Assembly: GCA_002070215.1 (NCBI GenBank)
Contig: MWCV01000027.1
Coordinates: 1 to 32,535 of the forward strand
Length of the DNA stretch: 32,535 nucleotides
Direction of reading: 5' to 3'
DNA from: Chloroflexi bacterium ADurb.Bin180
GTDB lineage: Bacteria > Chloroflexota > Anaerolineae > UBA2200
The translations under genes and the position numbers were made by a program. Below, piece by piece: positions 7,036 through 14,585 of the stretch (the first letter of the stretch is position 1; each line of letters begins with the position of its first letter). The notes under the pieces are model-generated. The model ran no database searches, was not told the DNA's origin, and was given only the letters and a program-made list of their open reading frames with translations.

Positions 7036-8414
7036 ACGGCGAAGAAACGCGGCTCGGTGAGACCGAGAGCGTTTGCCCGGAGTGCCTGCAACGGATTCCG
7101 GCGCGCCGGGTCGGCCGCGGAGGCGACGTGTTCCTGGTGCAGGAGTGCCCGGTCCACGGCCGCTTCGAGGCGGTGCTCTGGCGCGGCGAGCCGGATTATG
7201 CCTCCTGGATCAGACCCAAGACGCCCAGCTCGCCCAGGCAGCCGTTCACCGCAGTTGACCGCGGCTGCCCGCTGGATTGCGGGCTGTGCCCCGAGCACCG
7301 GCAGCATACCTGCACGGCGCTGCTGGAGGTGACGGGACGCTGCGACCTGGGCTGTGCCTACTGCTTTGCCAGCTCCGGCGGCGACGCGCCACCGGATCCT
7401 TCGCTGGAGGTGATCGCTGGCTGGTACGCCGCTCTGCTGCAAGCGGGCGGCCCGTACAACGTGCAGCTTTCCGGCGGCGAACCGTGCCAGCGCAACGACC
7501 TGGCCGGGATCGTGCGGCTGGGCAAGTCGATGGGATTTGGTTTCATCCAGCTCAACACCAATGGCCTGCGACTGGCCAGCGACCCTGACCTGGGGCGTGA
7601 GCTCAAAGACGCCGGTCTGTCATCGGTGTTTCTGCAGTTCGATGGCACCGAGGACGAGATCTACCGCGCGCTCCGTGGCCGGCCGCTGTGGGACATCAAG
7701 CGGGCCGCAGTGGAGCGCTGTGCCGAGCTGGAGCTCGGCGTGGTGTTGGTGCCCACACTGGTGCCGGGCGTGAACGTACACAACATTGGCCAGATCATTC
7801 GTTTCGCCCTGGCCCACCAGCCGGCAGTGCGGGGAGTGCATTTCCAGCCGGTGAGCTATTTCGGGCGATTTCCCCGCGGAGTGGACGACAGCCGCCGGGT
7901 GACCCTGCCCGAGGTAATGCGGGAGATCGAACGGCAGATGGATGGCCAGATGGCGGTGCGGGATTTCCGGCCGTCGGGGTGCGAGAACTCGCACTGCTCG
8001 TTCCACGCCGACTACCTTCCCCTACCGGATGGCCGGCTGTACTGCCTGCCGGCCAGGCCCGCGGCTGGCTGTGGCTGCTCACCGGAGCGGGCCGAGGAAG
8101 GAGCGGCGCGCACCCGCGCTGTGACCGCCAGACGTTGGTCCTTCCCCGCCGCTACGGCTGTCGAGTGCGGGGCGGAACCCGCGCCGGGGCCCGGGCTGGG
8201 CGAGTGGGAGGTGATTCTCCGTCAGGTCAAGACGCACACTCTGACCATATCGGCGATGGCCTTCCAGGACGCCTGGACGCTGGATCTCGAGCGCCTCAAG
8301 GATTGCTGCATCCACACGGTGCATCCGGATGGGCGCCTGATCCCGTTCTGTGCCTACAACCTTACCAGTGCCAGCGGCCAGCCGCTGTACCGCCGCGTGG
8401 AGCGGCACCAGTGA
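7032..8414 (+). CDS. trsS: Radical SAM protein, TrsS-like
   Basis: This 460-aa radical SAM enzyme has the [4Fe-4S]-SAM motif CDLGCAYC (C104, C108, C111). It is preceded by CPLDCGLCPEHRQHTC (C79, C83, C86, C94), a signature shared with the Tes/MJ0619 group that couples lipid chains. The N-terminus has a CPEC pair (C15, C18) with a later ECPVHG, which suggests a zinc site. LSGGEP follows the radical SAM motif as expected. The C-terminus holds another cysteine group (DCCIHTVHPDG, PFCAYN). I recall the cluster member being named TrsS, sometimes a selenoprotein; here every visible position is cysteine and there is no in-frame TGA. Its substrate is unknown. It overlaps both neighbours by 4 bp. Confidence 0.88.
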   Translation: MNGEETRLGETESVCPECLQRIPARRVGRGGDVFLVQECPVHGRFEAVLWRGEPDYASWIRPKTPSSPRQPFTAVDRGCPLDCGLCPEHRQHTCTALLEVTGRCDLGCAYCFASSGGDAPPDPSLEVIAGWYAALLQAGGPYNVQLSGGEPCQRNDLAGIVRLGKSMGFGFIQLNTNGLRLASDPDLGRELKDAGLSSVFLQFDGTEDEIYRALRGRPLWDIKRAAVERCAELELGVVLVPTLVPGVNVHNIGQIIRFALAHQPAVRGVHFQPVSYFGRFPRGVDDSRRVTLPEVMREIERQMDGQMAVRDFRPSGCENSHCSFHADYLPLPDGRLYCLPARPAAGCGCSPERAEEGAARTRAVTARRWSFPAATAVECGAEPAPGPGLGEWEVILRQVKTHTLTISAMAFQDAWTLDLERLKDCCIHTVHPDGRLIPFCAYNLTSASGQPLYRRVERHQ

Positions 8415-9787
8415 GAATCACCCCTCTGGACGCCTGGATCGCCGGCAAGGTCGGTCACCAAGGCGAGCTGCTGACCCGGTCGGCGATCCAGGCCTGGCAA
8501 CTGAACAGGCTGCGGGAGACACTGGCGCTGGTGCGCGAGAAGAGCGCTTTTTATCGCGAGCACCTGTCGGCGGCTCCGACCGAGCTGGGCCGTCTCGACG
8601 ACCTGGCGCAGTGCGGCTTTACCACACCAGAGGACATTGCCCGGGAAGGGCAGCGGATGCTGTGCGTATCACAGGGGGAGATCGAGCGGGTGGTGACGCT
8701 GGACAGCTCGGGCACCACCGGCGCGGCCAAGCGCCTCTATTTCACCCGGGAGGATCAGGAGCTGACCATCGACTTTTTCCGGGTGGGAATGTCGACCCTG
8801 GTGGAGCCGGGCGACAGGGTGCTGATCCTGCTGCCCTGCGAGCGGCCGGGCAGTGTGGGCGACCTGCTGGCCAAAGGCCTGGAGCGCCAGCGTGCCTGCC
8901 CGCTCAAGCACGGGCCGGTGCGTGACCTGGCCGAGACGCTCCAGTTGCTGGCGCAGGAGAAGGTGGATGCGCTGGTGGGCGTGCCGGTGCAGGTGCTGGC
9001 GCTGGCGCGTCAGCGGAACGACCAGGCGCGGCGCGCCCTGCGCCTCCAGAGCGCACTGCTCTCGACGGACTATCTGCCGCCTGCCATCGCCGTGGCGCTG
9101 GAAGAGGCCTGGGGCTGCCGCGTGTTCGATCACTATGGCATGACCGAGATGGGTCTGGGCGGCGGGGTGCAGTGCGAGGCCAGGCGCGGCTATCACCTGC
9201 GCGAAGCAGACCTGTACGTGGAGGTCGTCGACCCGGCCACGGGCCGCGAGGTGCCAGAGGGGGAATACGGTGAGGTGGTCTTTACCACGCTCACCAGGCG
9301 CGGGATGCCCCTGATCCGCTACCGCACCGGCGACCTGAGCCGCTTCATTCCCGAACGGTGTGCCTGCGGCACGGCGCTCAGGAGCCTCGAGCCGGTCCGT
9401 CAGCGCCTGTCCGGTCGCGCCGCGCTGGGCGCGAGCCTGACCCTGTCCCAGGCCGACCTGGACGATGCGCTGTTTCCGTTCGCGGAGGTTCTGGATGTGC
9501 GGGCAGAGCTCTCGCACCAGGGCGACCGCGACCACCTGTCGGTGCTGGTGCGAACGGTACCCGGCGCCGGCAATGCTCTGCGGCCGCGGCTCAAAGCGGC
9601 ATTGTGGTCGGTGCCCGCACTGGCCGAGGCGCAGAGCAGGGGAGTGCTGGACCTGGCCTTGCAGGTCGATGCGTCGGGATACGCTCCGCCGCTCAGTGCG
9701 GCCAAGCGGGCGATCAAAGACACGAGAGGCCCAACTGGAATGAGCAAAAGCGAGCAGTGCCTGAGCCGGGCAGGTTCTTGCCGCTGA
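8411..9787 (+). CDS. PaaK-like AMP-forming acyl-CoA ligase (DVU_1553-like)
   Basis: This 458-aa ANL-superfamily enzyme activates a carboxylate with ATP, normally to give an acyl-CoA. Visible motifs are the phosphate loop LDSSGTTGAAKR, the DHYGMTEMG segment and RYRTGDLSRF, with a candidate catalytic lysine near the C-terminus in SAAKRAIKD. A CACG pair lies before the C-terminal domain. Size and motifs resemble phenylacetate-CoA ligase. The start is GTG 8411, overlapping the upstream stop as GTGA; an upstream extension in this frame would cover the radical SAM gene. One idea is that it activates the acid made by Mop; another is that it adenylates a maturation intermediate. Confidence 0.85.
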   Translation: MRITPLDAWIAGKVGHQGELLTRSAIQAWQLNRLRETLALVREKSAFYREHLSAAPTELGRLDDLAQCGFTTPEDIAREGQRMLCVSQGEIERVVTLDSSGTTGAAKRLYFTREDQELTIDFFRVGMSTLVEPGDRVLILLPCERPGSVGDLLAKGLERQRACPLKHGPVRDLAETLQLLAQEKVDALVGVPVQVLALARQRNDQARRALRLQSALLSTDYLPPAIAVALEEAWGCRVFDHYGMTEMGLGGGVQCEARRGYHLREADLYVEVVDPATGREVPEGEYGEVVFTTLTRRGMPLIRYRTGDLSRFIPERCACGTALRSLEPVRQRLSGRAALGASLTLSQADLDDALFPFAEVLDVRAELSHQGDRDHLSVLVRTVPGAGNALRPRLKAALWSVPALAEAQSRGVLDLALQVDASGYAPPLSAAKRAIKDTRGPTGMSKSEQCLSRAGSCR

Positions 9788-9830
9788 TTCGACAGCCGCA
9801 CCCGGCAATCAGAATGAAAGGAGAAAGACA

Positions 9831-11003
9831 ATGGATCGCCGAAGAATGTTGAGATGGATGCTGGCCGTTCTGCTGCTGGGAGTGTTGGCTCAGGCCTGCC
9901 GGCCCGAGCCGACGCCGACGCCGGTGCCCACGCCCACGCCGCGGCCCACCGCCACGCCGACGCCGCTGCCGCCGCCAACGCCGACGCCCGTGCCTACCCC
10001 GGAGAGCATCAAGATCACCGACTCGCTGGGCAACACGGTCGAGTTCAAGACGCTCCCGCAGCACATTGTCATCGCCGGCAAGAACCCGCTGCCCGTGGTC
10101 GAGAACCTGTTCCTCTATCCGGAAGCGAACGAGCGACTGGCAGGTTATGCGATGGGCGGGAAGCAGAATCCGGCCACTTTCTTGTCGCTGATGCACCCGA
10201 CATTCAAGGACAAGCCGACCCTGCAGACCGGCGCCACGGCAGAGCAGATCACTGCCCTGCAGCCAGATGCGGTGGTGATGAAGAGCCTGAACTATGAGGC
10301 CCTCGGCAAGCCGCTGCAGGCGCTGGGTATCCCGGTGATCGCCCTCGACCTGGAGACGCCAGAGCAGTTCACCCACGACCACGTGATCCTGGGAGAGTTG
10401 TTCGGGAATCCGACGCGCAGTCAGGACATCCTGGCCTACTACGAGGCCAAGCTGGCGCCAGTGGCTCAGGCCACCGAGGGGCTCAAGCCAGAAGAAAAGC
10501 CTACCGTGCTGCTGATGCAGTACAGCCTGAGCGGCGGGGAAGTCGCCGTGAGCGTTCCTCCGGGGTCCTGGCTCCAGACGCTGATGGTCGAGCTGTCCGG
10601 CGGAAACCCGGTGTGGAAGGACACGGTCAGTGGCAGCGGCTGGGCTGTGGTCAACCTGGAGCAGATCGCGGCCTGGGATCCGGAGGTCATGCTGGTGGTG
10701 GACTATACCGCTAACCCGAAAGAGGCGGTGGCCAAGCTCAAGGCCGACGCGCGCTGGCAGGAGCTCAAGGCGGTGAAAGAAAACCGCATCTATGGCTTTG
10801 CTGGCGACTTTTTCAGCTGGGACCAGCCGGATCCGCGCTGGATTCTCGGAGTCAACTGGTTGGCGGCCAAACTGCACCCGGAGAAGTTCCCTGGATTTGA
10901 CCTGACGCAGATGGTCACCGAGTTCTTTGTGCAGATGTACGGCATGAGCGAGTCGCAGGTGCAATCTGGGGTTCTACCTAAACTGACCGGCGACGTGAAG
11001 TGA
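9831..11003 (+). CDS. Substrate-binding lipoprotein of a FecCD-type ABC importer
   Basis: This 390-aa protein has a signal peptide ending in LAQAC (C23 lipidated), a Thr-Pro linker over residues 24-59, and a periplasmic-binding fold of the BtuF/FepB type starting at KITDSLGNTVEF. Thr-Pro linkers of this kind are typical of surface lipoproteins in Anaerolineae. AAGGAG lies 8 nt before the ATG. A 43-bp gap separates it from the ligase gene, the largest after the one behind mop. The ligand is unknown. The mop operon and the leader riboswitch make molybdate or tungstate (as in MolBCA) a reasonable inference. Iron-siderophore or cobalamin are alternatives. Confidence 0.88.
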   Translation: MDRRRMLRWMLAVLLLGVLAQACRPEPTPTPVPTPTPRPTATPTPLPPPTPTPVPTPESIKITDSLGNTVEFKTLPQHIVIAGKNPLPVVENLFLYPEANERLAGYAMGGKQNPATFLSLMHPTFKDKPTLQTGATAEQITALQPDAVVMKSLNYEALGKPLQALGIPVIALDLETPEQFTHDHVILGELFGNPTRSQDILAYYEAKLAPVAQATEGLKPEEKPTVLLMQYSLSGGEVAVSVPPGSWLQTLMVELSGGNPVWKDTVSGSGWAVVNLEQIAAWDPEVMLVVDYTANPKEAVAKLKADARWQELKAVKENRIYGFAGDFFSWDQPDPRWILGVNWLAAKLHPEKFPGFDLTQMVTEFFVQMYGMSESQVQSGVLPKLTGDVK

Positions 11004-12058
11004 GCCGGTCCCATCAAGTGGGGATGGCGCAGGGTCGTTCCGCGGCCCGCGGGGGCGCTGCCGGGGGTGTCTCGAGCCGCAAGAGCCGGGATCTGCTTCT
11101 GCTGCTGATTCTGCTCGTGGTGATGGGGGCGTCGCTGCTGATCGGGCGGTACCCGGCGCCGTACTGGATGACGCCGGCCCGCCTGGCCCGGGATCCACTG
11201 GCGCAGCGATTGGTGCTGACGCTGCGACTGCCGCGGCTGATCAGCGCCTGCCTGCTGGGCATGGTCTTGTCGGCCTGCGGCACGGTGCTGCAGATGATCT
11301 TTCGCAATCCCCTGGTCGAGCCGGGCTTTCTGGGGGTATCGCAGGGCGCTGCCTTTGGTGCAGCCCTGGCGATCATCTTCCTGGGAAGGGGAGCCCTCAT
11401 CGTGGAGGGCTCCGCGGCTCTTTTTGCCTGCCTGGGGCTGATCATCACTTACAGTCTGGCCAAACGCACTCGGTTCGGCGGCTGGATCCTGCGCCTGGTG
11501 ATGTCGGGCATCGTGGTGTCGGCACTCTTCTCGGCCGGCGTGGGTGTGCTCAAGTACATGGCCGACCCGCTGACCCAGTTGCAGGACATTGTGTTCTGGA
11601 TGATGGGCGGGCTGTGGAGCGTGCAGTGGGAGGACGTAGGATACCTGCTGCCGGTGGCCGTGATCGGGCTGACCATCGTCTACCTGATGCGCTGGCGGCT
11701 GAACCTGCTGTCGCTGGATGACGACACCAGCTTTTCGCTGGGAGCTGCTCCGGGCAGGGAACGGGCACTGATCCTGGCCGCAGCGGTGGGGGCCACCGCG
11801 GCCGCCGTGTCTGTTGCCGGCATCGTGGGCTGGGTGGGACTGCTGATTCCGCACATAGCGCGGCGGATCAGCGGAGCCGACGCGCAGGCCTCGGTGCCCA
11901 CTTCGATCCTGTTGGGGGGCGTGTTCGCCGTGCTGTGCGACGACCTGGCGCGCACGCTGATGACCGGCGAGATCCCGCTGGGCATCCTCACTTCGCTGCT
12001 GGGCGGGCTGCTCTTTTTGTGGCTGATGGTGGCTGGCGAGCTGAGGGTGCAACGATGA
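11000..12058 (+). CDS. FecCD/BtuC-family ABC importer permease
   Basis: This 352-aa multi-pass membrane protein of the type II importer family is about the usual length, with a basic N-terminus of ~30 residues before the first membrane segment. Family features include RLPRLISACLLGM, the NPLVEPGFLGVSQGAAFG segment, and GWVGLLIPHIARR, the cytoplasmic loop that contacts the ATPase. The start is taken as GTG 11000, overlapping the binding-protein stop as GTGA; ATG 11024 is a weaker alternative. The stop overlaps the ATPase gene by 4 bp. It forms the membrane channel for the lipoprotein's ligand. Confidence 0.92.
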   Translation: MSRSHQVGMAQGRSAARGGAAGGVSSRKSRDLLLLLILLVVMGASLLIGRYPAPYWMTPARLARDPLAQRLVLTLRLPRLISACLLGMVLSACGTVLQMIFRNPLVEPGFLGVSQGAAFGAALAIIFLGRGALIVEGSAALFACLGLIITYSLAKRTRFGGWILRLVMSGIVVSALFSAGVGVLKYMADPLTQLQDIVFWMMGGLWSVQWEDVGYLLPVAVIGLTIVYLMRWRLNLLSLDDDTSFSLGAAPGRERALILAAAVGATAAAVSVAGIVGWVGLLIPHIARRISGADAQASVPTSILLGGVFAVLCDDLARTLMTGEIPLGILTSLLGGLLFLWLMVAGELRVQR

Positions 12059-12834
12059 GCCAGGCACCGGCGGTGAGCCTCTCAGAGGTAAGCTTTGGCT
12101 ACGGAGCGAGCCCCAGGCCGGCGCTCAGCCAGGTCTCGCTCGAGATACCGGCGGGGCGCATCACGGCCATCCTGGGGCCGAACGGGTCCGGCAAGACCAC
12201 GCTGCTGCGGCTGCTGCTGGGCGTTCTCCAGCCGGTCGGGGGGCAGATCCTGCTGGGCGGGCGGGCCCGGTCGGCCTACTCGCGGGCCGAACAGAGTCGT
12301 CTGGTGGGCCTGGTGCCGCAGAGCGAGCACGTGCCTTTCGACTTTACGGTGTTGGAGTACGTCCTGCTGGGGCGGGCGCCCTACCTGGGGCCGCTGGACC
12401 TGCCCGGCCCTGAGGATCGAGCCATCGCACGAGAGGCACTGGAGATGGTGGGCATCGGCCATCTGGCAGAGCGGGCGGTGCCCAACCTGAGCGGAGGCGA
12501 GCGGCAGTTGGCCACCATCGCCCGCACGCTGGCCCAGGCGCCGGCCATGCTGCTGCTGGATGAGCCAACGGCTCATCTGGACCTGGGCAACCAGAGCCGT
12601 TTGCTCCAGATCATGCGCGACCTGCGCGACGCGGGCGGGACGCTGCTGGTGACCACTCATGACCCGGACCTGGCCGCCAGCGTGGCCGACCTGACCGTGC
12701 TGATGAAGGGTGGCCAGGTGCTTTGCGCCGGTCAGACGGAGGCGGTGCTCACTGCCGAGTGGCTGACGCGAGTGTACGAGACGCCCATTTTGGTGTACCG
12801 GGTCGACGGACACTACTTGATCTGCCTGGCCTAG
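12055..12834 (+). CDS. ABC importer ATPase (FepC/BtuD type)
   Basis: This 259-aa ATPase has Walker A GPNGSGKTT, a Q-loop in GLVPQSEHVPFDF, the signature LSGGERQ, Walker B MLLLDEPT and the switch histidine in TTHDPD. Length and motifs fit siderophore, cobalamin or molybdate importers of the FecCDE type. The ATG overlaps the permease stop. It is the last gene of the operon and ends 14 bp from the stop of a convergent minus-strand gene. No clear terminator is visible in that short gap. Confidence 0.93.
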   Translation: MSQAPAVSLSEVSFGYGASPRPALSQVSLEIPAGRITAILGPNGSGKTTLLRLLLGVLQPVGGQILLGGRARSAYSRAEQSRLVGLVPQSEHVPFDFTVLEYVLLGRAPYLGPLDLPGPEDRAIAREALEMVGIGHLAERAVPNLSGGERQLATIARTLAQAPAMLLLDEPTAHLDLGNQSRLLQIMRDLRDAGGTLLVTTHDPDLAASVADLTVLMKGGQVLCAGQTEAVLTAEWLTRVYETPILVYRVDGHYLICLA

Positions 12835-12848
12835 GGGCAGGGCGCGGG

Positions 12849-13142
12849 TCAGGCCGCGAGGCGAGCCTCCCCCTCACTGGCCGCCGCCTGCAGGCGTGCT
12901 TCCAGGGCCACGGCGGCGATATCGGGCAGCATGGCCGCCTCAAAGACCGCGTAGGTGCGGTGATCTGGCGCATCGATGATCAGCGTGACCTGCTCCGGCC
13001 GCGGGCCTGGCTCGACGCGGAAACCCAGACGCTGAAAGAGGCGTACCGAGTCCTCGAAGGAGAGGCGCAGCGCAGGGCCAGGGAGGGTATCGGCCGGAGG
13101 GCCGGCGTCGGACGCGCACTTGTCTGTGGGCACGTGATCCAA
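12849..13142 (-). CDS. Unrecognised 97-aa protein under a Moco/Tuco-type riboswitch
   Basis: The gene reads from TTG 13142 to 12849. The start is fixed by AAGGAG (13155-13150) 7 nt upstream; the frame runs further upstream, but there it crosses the aptamer and a hairpin. The first ~25 residues look disordered. The rest reads as a compact alpha/beta domain (SFEDSVRLFQRLGF, then EQVTLIIDAPDHRTYAVFEA) with a helical alanine-rich tail. The one cysteine is C9. I recognise no family. The upstream RNA links it to the cellular state of molybdenum or tungsten cofactor, so a role in cofactor handling or Mop-operon function is likely but unproven. Confidence 0.75.
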   Translation of the reverse strand: MDHVPTDKCASDAGPPADTLPGPALRLSFEDSVRLFQRLGFRVEPGPRPEQVTLIIDAPDHRTYAVFEAAMLPDIAAVALEARLQAAASEGEARLAA

Positions 13143-13149
13143 GGGCGGT

Positions 13150-13155
13150 CTCCTT
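13150..13155 (-). promoter_or_regulatory. Ribosome binding site fixing the TTG start of the 97-aa gene
   Basis: The minus strand reads AAGGAG, then a 7-nt spacer, then TTG at 13142. No ATG or GTG with a comparable site is nearby in this frame. Confidence 0.7.
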
Positions 13156-13197
13156 AAGGTGAAAAGAAGACGCGCCGGCTGCCCTGGCCGGCCAGAC

Positions 13198-13244
13198 AAG
13201 CAACGCGGCGGCATCCAGAAAGTGGACGCCGCCGCGCTTTGCTT
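13198..13244 (-). terminator. Large hairpin after the second riboswitch aptamer
   Basis: On the minus strand a near-perfect stem of about 19 bp (13244-13224 with 13216-13198) encloses a 7-nt loop, between the aptamer and the ribosome binding site. It occupies the same relative place as the terminator in the mop leader and is similarly GC-rich (both contain a CGCGGCG core). The following bases are only moderately T-rich, so it may end transcription weakly or act through another mechanism. Confidence 0.5.
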
Positions 13245-13261
13245 CCCTGGCCACGAGCAGC

Positions 13262-13381
13262 GCATCTCCTTTCCAAGGATGGGAGGCGCTGCCGTTTCCA
13301 GCAGGGCCTTGCCGGTGTGGTGCCGTGGCTGCAGCTCGCGCGCTGCGAGCGTCAGCGGTAGGTCACCAGACTCGGAGATGC
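13262..13381 (-). promoter_or_regulatory. Second Moco/Tuco-type riboswitch aptamer
   Basis: The RNA closes with a perfect 8-bp helix, GCATCTCC (13381-13374) with GGAGATGC (13269-13262). It contains a 6-bp GCTCGC/GCGAGC hairpin and a CTGCTG-GAAA-CGGCAG hairpin (13304-13289), followed by CGCCTCCC and then TTGGAAAGGAG. The order of elements is the same as in the aptamer at 163-266 and, from memory, the E. coli moaA leader. The extra internal hairpin favours the Moco form, which I recall having a P3 helix absent in the tungsten form. Divergence from copy 1 in the helices with retained pairing argues for a conserved RNA structure. Confidence 0.8.
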
Positions 13382-13409
13382 TAACGAACAACGGATTCGA
13401 TTGACCATC

Positions 13410-13438
13410 AGTGTACCACAAGCGGGGCGGAAGGTCAA
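13410..13438 (-). promoter_or_regulatory. Promoter of the 97-aa gene and its riboswitch
   Basis: The minus strand has TTGACC (13438-13433), a 17-bp spacer and TACACT (13415-13410). The predicted start near 13403 lies about 20 nt before the aptamer. It is back to back with the promoter at 13447-13475. Confidence 0.75.
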
Positions 13439-13446
13439 AAGCGCGG

Positions 13447-13475
13447 TTGACCGGCGTGCGGCGGGGGAGTATGCT
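13447..13475 (+). promoter_or_regulatory. Promoter of the isoprenylcysteine-type methyltransferase gene
   Basis: TTGACC (13447-13452) and TATGCT (13470-13475) have a 17-bp spacer. The leader to the start codon at 13699 would be about 215 nt; I see no recognised RNA element in it. Confidence 0.6.
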
Positions 13476-13698
13476 GGTTCCAGCCTGGCGGCTGCACCGC
13501 CATCATCCACAGCGGGCATTGTGGCCAGGGTGCTGACCGCTTACGCTGCGTGGACCGGAGCGATCCGCACCCCGGCCGGGACCAGCGCGGGAGTCTCGGC
13601 CCAGTGGGGGGCGTCGCTGGACACGCTGCCTGCTCGCCAGCTCGGTGAACTGAGCGGCGATTCGGCTGTGGCGCAGATCAGGCACAGGAGGTACAACG

Positions 13699-14394
13699 AT
13701 GTCCGCAAAACCCGTGTTCACGCTCGGGGTGATCGTGCGCGTCGTGTTCTTTGTGGTGGTGATCCCGCTGCTGGCGGTGCTCGTGTCGGGGGAGTGGGGC
13801 TGGTGGCAGGCCTGGGCCTATGCCCTGGTGTACATCGGCGGATTCGTGGCCAGCCGGGTGGCCATCGCGCGCAAGAACCCCGATCTCATTGCCGAGCGGG
13901 CGCGGTTCACCGACCAGCAGGGCGCCAAAGCGTGGGACCAGGTGCTGGCGCCGCTGCTGGCGCTGGGCGGCAACGTGGTGCCTCTGGTGGCGGGCTTTGA
14001 AAAGCGCTGGTGGCCGACCCAGCCCTACGGCCCCAGCGGCTCCTGGGCAGGGCTGATTCTGCTGCTGGCGGGGTATGCGTTTTCCACCTGGGCTGTGTAC
14101 GAGAATCGATTCTTTTCCGGCGTGGTGCGCATCCAGAAAGAGCGGGGTCATCACGTGGTCGACAGCGGGCCCTATCGCTGGGTGAGACACCCGGGGTACG
14201 CCGGCGGGCTGCTGGCCTTTCTTGGCACGCCGCTGCTGCTCGACTCGCGCTATGCCTGGCTGCCGCTGGTGCTGTTTGTCGGGGCTACGGTGCTGCGCAC
14301 GGCGCTGGAGGATCGCACGCTGCAGGAAGAGCTGCCGGGGTACCGGGAGTACGCGCAGAGGGTGCGCTATCGGCTCGTGCCTGGGGTGTGGTAG
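13699..14394 (+). CDS. Isoprenylcysteine carboxyl methyltransferase (ICMT)-like membrane protein
   Basis: This 231-aa membrane protein has about five hydrophobic segments. The C-terminal core is typical of ICMT/phospholipid-type methyltransferases: VVDSGPYRWVRHPGYAGG, then ALEDRTLQEELPGYREYA and a terminal VRYRLVPGVW. The family transfers a methyl group from SAM to small lipophilic or thiol acceptors inside the membrane, and bacterial substrates are mostly unknown. AGGAGG lies 7 nt before the ATG. It appears to be a single-gene unit with its own promoter. Confidence 0.88.
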   Translation: MSAKPVFTLGVIVRVVFFVVVIPLLAVLVSGEWGWWQAWAYALVYIGGFVASRVAIARKNPDLIAERARFTDQQGAKAWDQVLAPLLALGGNVVPLVAGFEKRWWPTQPYGPSGSWAGLILLLAGYAFSTWAVYENRFFSGVVRIQKERGHHVVDSGPYRWVRHPGYAGGLLAFLGTPLLLDSRYAWLPLVLFVGATVLRTALEDRTLQEELPGYREYAQRVRYRLVPGVW

Positions 14395-14409
14395 GCGGGA
14401 AGCGTGTCG

Positions 14410-14571
14410 ATGAATGGCAAGTGGGGTTGGTTCTGGCGTCTGGTAGTGCTGCTGCTGGTGGCGAGTTGGACAAGGTCGCCCCTGCGCAGCTCGGTTTGTT
14501 GCCGGCGCCCTTGTGCTACGAGGGAGCCGCCATCCAGTGGATGTAGAAGCCAGACTTACAAAGTCTCCTAG
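14410..14571 (+). CDS. Doubtful small ORF or gene remnant with a signal-like N-terminus
   Basis: A 53-codon frame begins ATG 14410 (GTG 14404 also in frame), 16 bp after the methyltransferase gene. Its N-terminus looks like a signal or membrane anchor (WRLVVLLLVASW). The rest is rich in Arg, Ser and Cys and runs into a repeat element, which is unlike a real protein. A neighbouring frame reads more naturally (DKVAPAQLGLLPAPLCYEG, stop near 14546), so this may be a frameshifted remnant of a secreted protein. Confidence 0.3.
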   Translation: MNGKWGWFWRLVVLLLVASWTRSPLRSSVCCRRPCATREPPSSGCRSQTYKVS

Positions 14572-14585
14572 ACTTTGGAAGTCTT
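14552..14585. repeat. Degenerate copy of the 35-nt palindromic repeat
   Basis: AGACTTACAAAGTCT, a CCT spacer and AGACTTTGGAAGTCTT form a weakened version of the palindrome found intact at 14939, 21621, 21896 and 23850. A TGATGTCAGGCGGGG tail, shared with the two copies to the right, follows it. Confidence 0.7.

Noticed and set aside
7032-8414. Selenocysteine in the radical SAM protein
   Set aside because: The frame has no internal TGA, and all expected ligand positions are cysteine.
13321-13380. Cobalamin riboswitch, from a B12-box-like GAGTCTGGTGACCTACC
   Set aside because: The box has several mismatches and lies at the 5' end of the element, whereas a B12 box lies near the 3' end. The closing helix, GAAA hairpin and CGCCTCCC/GGAAAGGAG fit the Moco/Tuco RNA better.
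13143-13421. Longer version of the 97-aa protein, starting at 13421
   Set aside because: The extension would translate the aptamer and hairpin and would begin at the promoter. The AAGGAG before TTG 13142 fits a real start.
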